Assembly: GCA_017881985.1 (NCBI GenBank)
Contig: JADGQH010000002.1
Coordinates: forward strand, 1-38,729
From: Chloroflexota bacterium
GTDB lineage: Bacteria; Chloroflexota; Limnocylindria; Limnocylindrales; CSP1-4
DNA length: 38,729 nt
Direction of reading: 5' to 3'
Part shown: in pieces, positions 32,725-38,729 of the stretch
Layout: each line of letters opens with the position of its first letter
How positions within the stretch are numbered: the first letter of the stretch is position 1
Made by a program: the position numbers and the translations under genes
The notes under the pieces: generated by a model
Database searches by the model: none
The model's input: only the letters and a program-made list of their open reading frames with translations
What the model was told of the DNA's origin: nothing

Positions 32725-32772
32725 TGGCCGACCGCCGCCTCCATCGCAGCAGGACGAGGACACGACTTCCCG

Positions 32773-33834
32773 ATGACCGACACGAATTCGAACCCCTTCG
32801 GCGGCTTCGCCATCGACTTCGGCGCCGCGGGCGCGGCGGTTGCCGACGAGGCGACCGCCGTGCCGCTCGCCGATGACGCGGCACCCCACGCATCGCAGGT
32901 CCTGGTCCTCGGGTCCGGGCCGGCCGGCCTGACCGCGGCGATCTATGCCGCACGTGCCAACCTTGCCCCGATCGTGCTCGGCGGCCACCAGCCGGGCGGC
33001 CAGCTGACCATCACGTCCGAGGTCGAGAACTACCCCGGCTTTCCCGACGGGATCGAGGGCCCCGACCTGATGGCGCGCTTCCGTGCACAGGCCGAGCGCT
33101 TCGGCGCCGCGGTCATCGACGTGGAGGTCGACCGCGTCGACTTCTCCAGCCGCCCGTTCCGCGCCTGGGCCGCCGGCGTCGAGTACCGCGGTGACGCGGT
33201 GATCGTGGCAACCGGCGCGTCGGCGCTCTGGTTGGGCCTCGAATCGGAGGAGCGGCTCCGGGGGCACGGCGTCTCGGCCTGCGCGACGTGCGATGGCTTC
33301 TTCTTCCGGGGCAAGGAGATCGCCGTCGTCGGCGGCGGCGACACGGCGATGGAAGAGGCGCTCTACCTGACTCGCTTCGCCACGAAGGTCCACCTGCTCC
33401 ACCGACGCGCCGAGTTCCGGGCCAGCCGGATCATGGAGGCGCGCGCGGAGCGCCATCCGCAGATCGAGATCCACCGGAACGTCGCGATCGAGGAGGTCCT
33501 CGGCGACCCGTCGATCACGGGCCTGCGGCTGCGCGATACGCAGACCGACGCACGGTCGCAGCTCGCGGTCGAGGGTCTCTTCGTCGCGATCGGCTACCGG
33601 CCGAACACGGGACCGTTCGAGGGCTGGCTCGAGAAGGACGAGGCCGGCTACCTGGCGGTCCATTCCGAGACGCACTCGCGGATCGAGGGGGTCTTCGTCG
33701 CCGGCGACGTCCACGACCATCGCTACCGCCAGGCGGTGACCGCGGCCGGCGACGGCTGTCGAGCGGCCATCGACGCGGAGCGCTGGCTCCAGGAGCACGC
33801 GCCCGCGGAAGCCGTGGCGGCGACCACCGGCTGA
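32773..33834 (+). CDS. trxB: Thioredoxin reductase (FAD/NAD(P)H-dependent)
   Basis: The 353-residue product passes electrons from NADPH through FAD and a CATC disulfide to thioredoxin. FAD motif VLVLGSGPAGLTAAIYAARA begins near residue 44. The redox-active Cys170 and Cys173 lie in SACATCDGFFFRGKEIAVVGGGDTAMEEA (key ACATCDG and GGGDTAMEE, the NADPH-binding motif), and HRRAEFRAS is the usual NADPH-phosphate contact. The second FAD motif is GVFVAGDVHDHRYRQAVTAAGDGC. About 40 residues precede the FAD domain (NPFGGFAIDFGAAGAAVADE), an extension absent from the roughly 315-residue E. coli enzyme. No trxA lies nearby. Confidence 0.95.
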   Translation: MTDTNSNPFGGFAIDFGAAGAAVADEATAVPLADDAAPHASQVLVLGSGPAGLTAAIYAARANLAPIVLGGHQPGGQLTITSEVENYPGFPDGIEGPDLMARFRAQAERFGAAVIDVEVDRVDFSSRPFRAWAAGVEYRGDAVIVATGASALWLGLESEERLRGHGVSACATCDGFFFRGKEIAVVGGGDTAMEEALYLTRFATKVHLLHRRAEFRASRIMEARAERHPQIEIHRNVAIEEVLGDPSITGLRLRDTQTDARSQLAVEGLFVAIGYRPNTGPFEGWLEKDEAGYLAVHSETHSRIEGVFVAGDVHDHRYRQAVTAAGDGCRAAIDAERWLQEHAPAEAVAATTG

Positions 33835-33856
33835 GACACGCGGGCCGGGTCGCCGG

Positions 33857-33874
33857 CGCCGGATTATGCCGGCG
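33857..33874 (+). terminator. Hairpin after trxB
   Basis: CGCCGG (33857-33862) and CCGGCG (33869-33874) flank the AT-rich loop ATTATG, 23 bp after the trxB stop. No T-tract follows. It is a plausible 3' end of the trxB message. Confidence 0.4.
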
Positions 33875-33928
33875 TGCGAACTGGATGAAGGTTCGGCTAC
33901 GAACTCCCCGCACAGCCTCCCGGGCGGG

Positions 33929-33934
33929 TAGGTT
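33929..33934 (+). promoter_or_regulatory. -10 box of the beta-propeller lipoprotein gene, leaderless spacing
   Basis: TAGGTT ends 7 nt before ATG 33942, again with no ribosome-binding site. Confidence 0.5.
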
Positions 33935-33941
33935 GCGCGAC

Positions 33942-35090
33942 ATGCACGAACCCGGTCGCCCGTCCAGCCGTCCGAACCCAACGCGCTTGATGGCGCTCGG
34001 CGGAATCCTCCTCGTCGTCGCAGCCTGTGGCCAATCCGTCGTTGCCACGTCGACGGCAGCCCCGGCCTCGGCAGCTGCCCAGGCGGCTGCGACGCTTCCC
34101 CTTCCCGCCGACGGCACACCCCAGCCTCCGGGCGTCACGTCGGCCGTTGGCCTGCCGCCGGCCTCGATCCCCGCTCCCCCCGCCGCTGGGGCCTTCCCGG
34201 GTGGCTTCCTCATCGCAGACCGGGGCAACGGTCGCCTGCTGGCGGTCGACCGGACCGGAAAGGTCTGGTGGCGGTTTCCGACCTCCGTTGCCGGCTCGCT
34301 GCCCGTCGGCCAGTCGTTCGCGGCCGACGATGCGTTCCTCGCCCCTGACGGCCTCACGATCGTGGCGAACGACGAGTCCCACCAGGTGATCGACCGGATC
34401 GACATCGCCACCGGGAAGATCGTGTGGCAGTACGGCCACTACGACCGTGCCGGGTCCGGCGCGGGCTTCCTGCACACGCCGGATGACGCCTATCCGCTCG
34501 CCAACGGGGACATCGTGGTCGCCGACATCGAGAACTGCCGGGTGATGGAGATCAGCCCGGGGAAGCAGGTCGTCCAGCAGTGGGGCAGGACCCGGGCCTG
34601 CGCGGTCGGGGCGCCCGCCACCTATGGTCGCCCGAACGGTGACACGCCGCTCCCCGATGGAGGGATCCTCATCACCGAGATCACCGGCTCGCGGGTGGTG
34701 CGGCTGGCGGCCGACGGGCACGTGGTCTTCGACATCCACGTCCCGGTCCGATATCCCTCCGACGCCCAGCTCGACAGCGCCGGCAACGTCATCGTCGCGG
34801 ACTACGCGAGCCCGGGCGCCGTCGTTCGCGTCAGCCCCACCGGCACCCTGCTCTGGCGGTATGGGCCGAGCAGCGGGCCCGGCCGGCTCGACCATCCCAG
34901 CCTGGCGACCCCGCTGCCCGACGGCACGATCTCGATCAACGACGACTTCCGCCACCGGCTCGTCATCGTGGACCCGGCGACCAACACGATCGTCTGGCAA
35001 TACGGGACGACCGACCAGCCCGGGCGAACGGCCAACCACCTCCAGGTCCCCGACGGGCACGAGCCATTGCCGCCAGGCCTCTCGTTCTGA
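33942..35090 (+). CDS. Beta-propeller lipoprotein (PQQ/NHL-like repeats)
   Basis: The product is 382 residues. A lipoprotein signal ends at lipobox VVAAC (LMALGGILLVVAACGQ). An Ala/Pro/Thr-rich linker of about 60 residues leads to a propeller of repeated WD-like PQQ/NHL blades: GGFLIADRGNGRLLAVDRTGKVWWRFP, then DGLTIVANDESHQVIDRID, ATGKIVWQYGHYD, NGDIVVADIENCRVMEISPG, DGGILITEITGSRVVRLAADG, AGNVIVADYASPGAVVRVSPTGTLLWRYG and DGTISINDDFRHRLVIVDPATNTIVWQYG. The blades lack enzyme signatures, so a binding or scaffold role at the cell surface is likely. The start is the ATG at 33942, matching the leaderless promoter. Confidence 0.88.
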   Translation: MHEPGRPSSRPNPTRLMALGGILLVVAACGQSVVATSTAAPASAAAQAAATLPLPADGTPQPPGVTSAVGLPPASIPAPPAAGAFPGGFLIADRGNGRLLAVDRTGKVWWRFPTSVAGSLPVGQSFAADDAFLAPDGLTIVANDESHQVIDRIDIATGKIVWQYGHYDRAGSGAGFLHTPDDAYPLANGDIVVADIENCRVMEISPGKQVVQQWGRTRACAVGAPATYGRPNGDTPLPDGGILITEITGSRVVRLAADGHVVFDIHVPVRYPSDAQLDSAGNVIVADYASPGAVVRVSPTGTLLWRYGPSSGPGRLDHPSLATPLPDGTISINDDFRHRLVIVDPATNTIVWQYGTTDQPGRTANHLQVPDGHEPLPPGLSF

Positions 35091-35133
35091 GCATTCGCGA
35101 CTGATCGTCGGGGGGACGGCCTTTCGACCCTGG

Positions 35134-35160
35134 CGGGCGCGGGGCGCCCCGGCACGCCCG
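35134..35160 (+). terminator. GC-rich hairpin after the lipoprotein gene
   Basis: CGGGCG (35134-35139) and CGCCCG (35155-35160) enclose the palindrome GGGGCGCCCC (35141-35150). It lies just before the -10 box of the ABC exporter gene. No T-tract follows. Confidence 0.35.
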
Positions 35161-35164
35161 GTGG

Positions 35165-35170
35165 TAGCCT
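35165..35170 (+). promoter_or_regulatory. -10 box of the ABC exporter gene
   Basis: TAGCCT is 26 nt upstream of ATG 35197, in the same GGTAGCCT context as the xylF promoter. GGAGGG lies in the short leader, 8 nt before the ATG. Confidence 0.4.
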
Positions 35171-35196
35171 CGGGTCGTGGGACGGAGGGTGTCGCG

Positions 35197-37320
35197 ATGA
35201 TGGGCCGTGGCTCCGGCATGGGCCGCGGCGGGGGCATGGGCGGCGGAGGCGGGGCCGGGAGCGCCGCCGGATTCCGGCGAGCCATGCGCGCGGAGCGGGG
35301 GCCGTCGGTGCCACCGGAGCGCCGGAACCGCACGGCCCGCAGGATCGCGGCCTTCTTCGGCCCGTACCGAGTGCAGGTGGTGGTCGTCCTGGTCGCCATC
35401 CTCACCACGAGCTTCCTCGGCCTGATCAATCCGATCCTGCTCAAGCTCCTGATCGACGAGGTGATCACGGGGCGGAAGTTCGACCGCCTCAACCTCTACG
35501 TCGGGCTGATGATCGTGATCCCGATCGGATCCGGGCTCATCGGCGTCGGGCAGAGCTACCTCAACAACGTCATCGGCCAGAACGTGATGCAGGACCTGCG
35601 GAACGCGCTCTATGCGCACCTGCAGGGCCTGCCCCTGCGCTTCTTCACCGAGACCCGCACCGGCGAGATCCAGAGCCGGCTGGCCAACGATGTGGGCGGC
35701 GTCCAGACGGTCGTCACCGACACGGCGACGAGCGTGACGGCAAACCTCGCGGTGGTCCTCTCCACGATCGCGGCGATGATCTACATCGACTGGCGCCTGA
35801 CACTCCTCTCGATCGGCCTGCTCCCCTTCTTCATGTACCTCACGCTGCGGGTGGGCCGCGTGCGGCGCGAGGTCTCCTCGGAGACCCAGAAGACGCTGGC
35901 CGACGTCACCGCGGTCACCGAGGAGACGCTGAGCGTCTCCGGCGTCCTCCTGTCCAAGACGTTCGGCCAGCAGGCCGCGGCGACCGACCGCTTCCGTACG
36001 CTGAACCGCAGGCTTGCCAGGCTGCAGATCCGCCAGGCGATGGTCGGGCGCTGGTTCTTCATGATCATCGGCACGATCTTCAGCATCACGCCGGCGTTCG
36101 TGTACTGGCTGGCGGCCACGCTGGCGATGAACGGCGATCCGAGCGCGCCGACGGCCGGCTCGATCGTGGCGTTCACGACGCTCCAGAGCCGACTCTTCTT
36201 CCCCCTCGGCCAGCTCCTCAACGTACAGGTCGAGATCGCCGGATCGCTCGCCCTCTTCGACCGGATCTTCGAGTACCTCGACCTCGACCCGGAGATCGTG
36301 GACGCGCCGGACGCCGTGACGCTCGGGCCGGCAGACGTGCGCGGCCAGGTCCGCTTCAACCGTGTCTCGTTCCGCTACCCGACGAAGGCGGTCCCGTCCG
36401 AGCGCGCGCACTCCGCGGCGGCCGACAGGCCCGGCCAGGGCGACACGTCCGCCCCAGACGAGGCGGCCGCGGACGCGGTCGTGGAGCCGATCGTCGAGGA
36501 GGTGCTGGTCAACCGGCTGCGGGAGCCGGACGCCGGCCCGTCGGGCGACGCCAGCGGGGACGGGGAGGCCACGGAGGCGGCCGAGGACCCGGGCGGGGTC
36601 GGCGTCCCGATGGCCTTCGCGCTCGAGGAGATCGACTTCTCGGCCGAGCCCGGCCAGCTCGTGGCGCTCGTCGGGCCGTCGGGCTCGGGCAAGACCACGA
36701 CCACCTACCTGATCCCCCGGCTGTATGACGTCGATGCGGGCGGAGTGGAGATCGACGGGCGCGACGTCCGGCGGATCGCGCTCGCCTCGCTGGGGCGCGT
36801 CATCGGCGTCGTCACCCAGGAGACCTACCTCTTTCACGCCTCCATCCGCGACAACCTGCTCTACGCGAAGCCCGAGGCGACCGATGCCGATCTCGAGGCG
36901 GCCGCGACGGCGGCCGCGATCCACGAGCGGATCACCGAGCTGCCGGACGGCTACGAGACGATGGTGGGCGAGCGCGGCTACAAGCTCTCGGGCGGCGAGA
37001 AGCAGCGGATCGCCATCGCGCGCGTCCTCCTCAAGGACCCGCGGATCCTGGTCCTCGACGAGGCGACCTCGGCCCTCGACACCGTCTCGGAGCGGCTGAT
37101 CCAGTCGGCGCTCGAGCGGCTCATGGAGGGCCGCACGACCATCGCGATCGCCCATCGGCTCTCGACCATCCTGCGTGCCGACCTGATCCTGGTCTACGAC
37201 CGCGGCCGGATCGTGGAGCGCGGCACCCACGACCAGCTCCTTGCGCAGGGCGGCCTCTACGCGCGCCTCTACCTGGAGCAGTTCGTCGCGCCGACGGAGT
37301 CCGCACCCGTCGAAGCGTGA
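35197..37320 (+). CDS. ABC exporter half-transporter (TMD-NBD) with an insertion in the nucleotide-binding domain
   Basis: The 707-residue product starts at ATG 35197 after GGAGGG. Residues 1-24 are a Gly/Met-rich tail. A six-helix type I exporter membrane domain follows (VVVVLVAILTTSFLGLINPILLKLLIDEVI; landmarks PLRFFTETRTGEIQSRLANDVGGVQ and LTLLSIGLLPFF). The NBD has Walker A GPSGSGKTT (residues 493-501), Q-loop VTQETYLFHASIRDNLLYA, signature LSGGEKQRIAIARVLL (from 597), Walker B ILVLDEATSALD and switch IAIAHRLSTI. About 75 acidic, Ala-rich residues (roughly 398-471) are inserted between FRYPTKA and the strand leading to Walker A, where other members have only a few. It resembles MsbA/BmrA-type exporters of lipids or drugs. 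Only one half-transporter is present, so a homodimer is expected. Confidence 0.93.
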   Translation: MMGRGSGMGRGGGMGGGGGAGSAAGFRRAMRAERGPSVPPERRNRTARRIAAFFGPYRVQVVVVLVAILTTSFLGLINPILLKLLIDEVITGRKFDRLNLYVGLMIVIPIGSGLIGVGQSYLNNVIGQNVMQDLRNALYAHLQGLPLRFFTETRTGEIQSRLANDVGGVQTVVTDTATSVTANLAVVLSTIAAMIYIDWRLTLLSIGLLPFFMYLTLRVGRVRREVSSETQKTLADVTAVTEETLSVSGVLLSKTFGQQAAATDRFRTLNRRLARLQIRQAMVGRWFFMIIGTIFSITPAFVYWLAATLAMNGDPSAPTAGSIVAFTTLQSRLFFPLGQLLNVQVEIAGSLALFDRIFEYLDLDPEIVDAPDAVTLGPADVRGQVRFNRVSFRYPTKAVPSERAHSAAADRPGQGDTSAPDEAAADAVVEPIVEEVLVNRLREPDAGPSGDASGDGEATEAAEDPGGVGVPMAFALEEIDFSAEPGQLVALVGPSGSGKTTTTYLIPRLYDVDAGGVEIDGRDVRRIALASLGRVIGVVTQETYLFHASIRDNLLYAKPEATDADLEAAATAAAIHERITELPDGYETMVGERGYKLSGGEKQRIAIARVLLKDPRILVLDEATSALDTVSERLIQSALERLMEGRTTIAIAHRLSTILRADLILVYDRGRIVERGTHDQLLAQGGLYARLYLEQFVAPTESAPVEA

Positions 37321-37412
37321 TCGGCCGCACGGCGGGGCGGCGCGTCCGGCAACCGGAACTGGCGCGCGTCCGTGCGCTGCGCGGCGACCATCGCCCCGAC
37401 GAAAATCGGCCG

Positions 37413-37451
37413 CTTGCATGACTATGCAGCGACCTTGTATAGTCATGCGTG
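37413..37451 (+). promoter_or_regulatory. argC promoter overlapped by two ArgR-type (ARG) boxes
   Basis: Box 1 (37413-37430) is the palindrome TGCAT-GACT-ATGCA; box 2 (37434-37451) is TGTAT-AGTC-ATGCG. They are 18 bp each, 3 bp apart, with centres 21 bp apart, the tandem geometry of ArgR operators. Half-sites keep T-G-x-A-T/A-T-x-C-A of the ARG-box consensus. A 10-bp perfect inverted repeat also links the two (GCATGACTAT with ATAGTCATGC). The promoter TTGCAT (37414-37419), an 18-bp spacer and TATAGT (37438-37443) lie within the boxes, so bound ArgR would block RNA polymerase. Confidence 0.75.
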
Positions 37452-37453
37452 TC

Positions 37454-37537
37454 ATGCACGAAACCACCGGCCGGGTGACACCGGCCACCACGACGACCCC
37501 GGGGGAGCCGCCCGTGAGCGGCCCCGCGCGCCCGTGA
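37454..37537 (+). CDS. Putative 27-residue leader ORF coupled to argC
   Basis: ATG 37454 lies 10 nt after the TATAGT box, close to the expected transcription start. The frame runs MHETTGRVTPATTTTPGE and ends SGPARP; its TGA (37535-37537) overlaps the argC GTG (37534-37536) as GTGA. It is Thr/Pro-rich with only two Arg codons, so it does not look like a classical arginine attenuator peptide. Position and coupling support translation; there is no recognisable homology. Confidence 0.4.
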   Translation: MHETTGRVTPATTTTPGEPPVSGPARP

Positions 37538-38697
37538 GCGCGACCGCCGGGACCGTCGTCGCGGCCGCCCCCGGTCGCCCGGAGATTCCGTTGCCGCGCG
37601 GCGGCGGAGCCGACGGTGCGCCGTCGCCCGGAGGCCCGCGCATCCGCGTCGCGATCGTGGGCGCCACGGGCTACGTCGGCGCCGAGCTCGTCCGGCTCCT
37701 CTCGCGGCATCCGAACGTGAAGATCGAAGGGCTGGTCGGCCGCGGCCGCTCCCGCGAGCCGATCGGCGGGACCCATATCCACCTCGATCGGACCGGTCTG
37801 CACGTGGACGCGACGGTCCCCGACGCGGACGCGGTCTTCCTTGCGCTGCCCCACGGCGCCGCCGCGGAGATCGTGCCCGACCTCGCGGCCCACGGCGCCG
37901 CGATCATCGACCTGGGGCCGGATTTCCGGCTCCGCGATCCGGCCGACTACCCGCGCTGGTACGGCTTCACGCATCCGCGGCCCGACCTCCTCGCCGGTTC
38001 CGTGTACGGCCTCCCCGAGCTCCATCACGATGGGCTGGCGGCGCTCCGGGAGTCCGGGCCCGCGATCGTTGGGGCGCCGGGCTGCTACCCGACGGCCACG
38101 CTCCTCGCGCTCGCACCGATGGCGCGGGCAGGGCTGATCGGCGACCTGGTCGTCGACGCGAAGTCCGGCGTCTCCGGGGCCGGCCGCGAGCCGAAGCAGG
38201 ACCTCATGTTCGGCGAGGTCAACGAGAGCGTGAAGGCGTACGGCGTCGGCGGCCATCGGCACGTCGCGGAGATGGAGCAGGAGCTCGCGGCGCTCGGGGC
38301 GGGCGGCGCGGAGGGCGGCGCGGATGCGAACCCGGGCGTGCGCGGCATCGACTTCCTTCCCCACCTGGTCCCCATGACGCGCGGCATCCTGTCCGCCTGC
38401 CACGTGCGCCCCAGTCGCCCGGTCACGCAGGCGGAACTCGACGCGCTCTACGCCGATGCCTACGCGGCCACGCCGTTCGTGCACGTCGTGCCGCAGCCGC
38501 CGGCAACGAAGCACGTCCTGGGCAGCAACACCTGCCGGGTCCACGTCCGCCTCGACGAGCGAACCGGCCGCGTCCTCGCCATCGGCGTCATCGACAACCT
38601 GGTCAAGGGCGCCGCCGGGCAGGCGATCCAGGCATTCAACATCGTCCATGGCCTTCCCGAGACGACCGGTCTCGAACAGCACGCGCTCGTCCCGTGA
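37534..38697 (+). CDS. argC: N-acetyl-gamma-glutamyl-phosphate reductase
   Basis: ArgC reduces N-acetylglutamyl phosphate to the semialdehyde with NADPH in arginine synthesis. The product is 387 residues from GTG 37534. About 36 low-complexity residues precede the Rossmann motif IRVAIVGATGYVGAELVRLLSRHP. The catalytic Cys is in IVGAPGCYPTATLLAL; other family blocks are AVFLALPHGAAAEIVPDL, IIDLGPDFRLRDPADYPRWYGF, SVYGLPELHHDGL, DAKSGVSGAGREPKQ, GGHRHVAEMEQEL, FLPHLVPMTRGIL, GSNTCRVHVRLDE and DNLVKGAAGQAIQAFNI. The start overlaps the leader ORF stop (GTGA), and there is no other good start near the Rossmann motif. It is probably repressed by ArgR through the upstream boxes. Confidence 0.96.
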   Translation: MSATAGTVVAAAPGRPEIPLPRGGGADGAPSPGGPRIRVAIVGATGYVGAELVRLLSRHPNVKIEGLVGRGRSREPIGGTHIHLDRTGLHVDATVPDADAVFLALPHGAAAEIVPDLAAHGAAIIDLGPDFRLRDPADYPRWYGFTHPRPDLLAGSVYGLPELHHDGLAALRESGPAIVGAPGCYPTATLLALAPMARAGLIGDLVVDAKSGVSGAGREPKQDLMFGEVNESVKAYGVGGHRHVAEMEQELAALGAGGAEGGADANPGVRGIDFLPHLVPMTRGILSACHVRPSRPVTQAELDALYADAYAATPFVHVVPQPPATKHVLGSNTCRVHVRLDERTGRVLAIGVIDNLVKGAAGQAIQAFNIVHGLPETTGLEQHALVP

Positions 38698-38729
38698 GCA
38701 GCGTGTCTGCTGACCAGGCACCGAGGGCA
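38694..38729 (+). CDS. 5' end of the next gene, probably argJ (runs off the window)
   Basis: GTG 38694 overlaps the argC TGA (GTGA), as at many junctions in this window. Twelve codons (VSSVSADQAPRA) are visible, too few for homology. argJ, the bifunctional ornithine acetyltransferase/N-acetylglutamate synthase, commonly follows argC in bacterial arginine operons, hence the guess. Confidence 0.4.
   Translation, partial: MSSVSADQAPRA

Noticed and set aside
34963..38721. A 1252-codon open frame on the minus strand, and similar long frames at 2817-5738 (+) and 10809-13628 (-).
   Set aside because: They lie antisense to aceE, xylAB, the ABC exporter and argC, which have clear homology. Their products are Arg/Asp/Gly/Pro-rich with no domain motif, as expected for shadow frames in GC-rich DNA.
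1..38729. Mobile elements, integrases, attachment sites or phage genes.
   Set aside because: No transposase, recombinase or terminal inverted repeats were recognised, and coding density and composition look even throughout.

Overview
The window is about 38.7 kb of very GC-rich, densely coded bacterial chromosome carrying some 34 protein genes and no rRNA, recognisable tRNA, CRISPR array or insertion sequence. Core metabolic genes (aceE, argC, trxB, pncA), a class II-type xylose isomerase (about 450 residues), a homodimeric-type pyruvate dehydrogenase E1, coenzyme F420 genes and frequent ATGA/GTGA start-stop overlaps fit a free-living member of the Chloroflexota (perhaps the Limnocylindria/Ellin6529 side) or another high-GC Terrabacteria lineage. 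That placement is inference from gene content and composition, not a database result.

Layout. 1-7998: the 3' part of a secreted glucose/sorbosone dehydrogenase-like protein, phzF, a SIMPL-domain protein and aceE on the minus strand, then divergently pncA with an SRPBCC protein, and a stand-alone 5'-3' exonuclease-domain protein. 8020-10938 (minus): a four-gene overlapping operon of purine nucleoside phosphorylase, LLM flavin oxidoreductase, zinc-ribbon membrane protein and inositol monophosphatase-like protein. 11163-20025: a xylose locus, with xylAB on plus converging on xylF-xylH-xylG on minus, followed by a ROK repressor and a divergent Gfo/Idh/MocA dehydrogenase. 20070-25824: an unusual plus-strand block of a vanadium haloperoxidase-like protein, an FG-GAP/ASPIC-UnbV protein, an M24 'pita-bread' protein lacking metal ligands, and a DUF1684 protein. 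25881-27638 (minus): a DoxX-Rieske fusion and a DJ-1/PfpI protein. 27720-32630: an F420 island with cofD, cofC and cofE, two LLM F420-type oxidoreductases and a PPOX/FMN-binding split-barrel protein. 32773-38729: trxB, a beta-propeller lipoprotein, an ABC exporter half-transporter with an odd insertion in its nucleotide-binding domain, and argC followed by the first codons of a probable argJ.

How it works together. The xylose locus imports D-xylose (XylFGH), isomerises and phosphorylates it (XylAB), and is probably controlled by the adjacent ROK protein; the dehydrogenase offers a possible oxidative side route. The F420 island makes the cofactor tail and places likely consumers next to the biosynthetic genes. 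The haloperoxidase block looks like an exported or cell-surface oxidative system of unknown purpose.

Two regulatory themes stand out. First, at least six transcription units have a TANNNT -10 box ending only 6-7 nt before the start codon, implying leaderless mRNAs, whereas other units have a leader with a Shine-Dalgarno sequence. Second, the argC promoter is overlaid by two ArgR-type boxes with centres 21 bp apart, followed by a short leader ORF whose stop overlaps the argC start.
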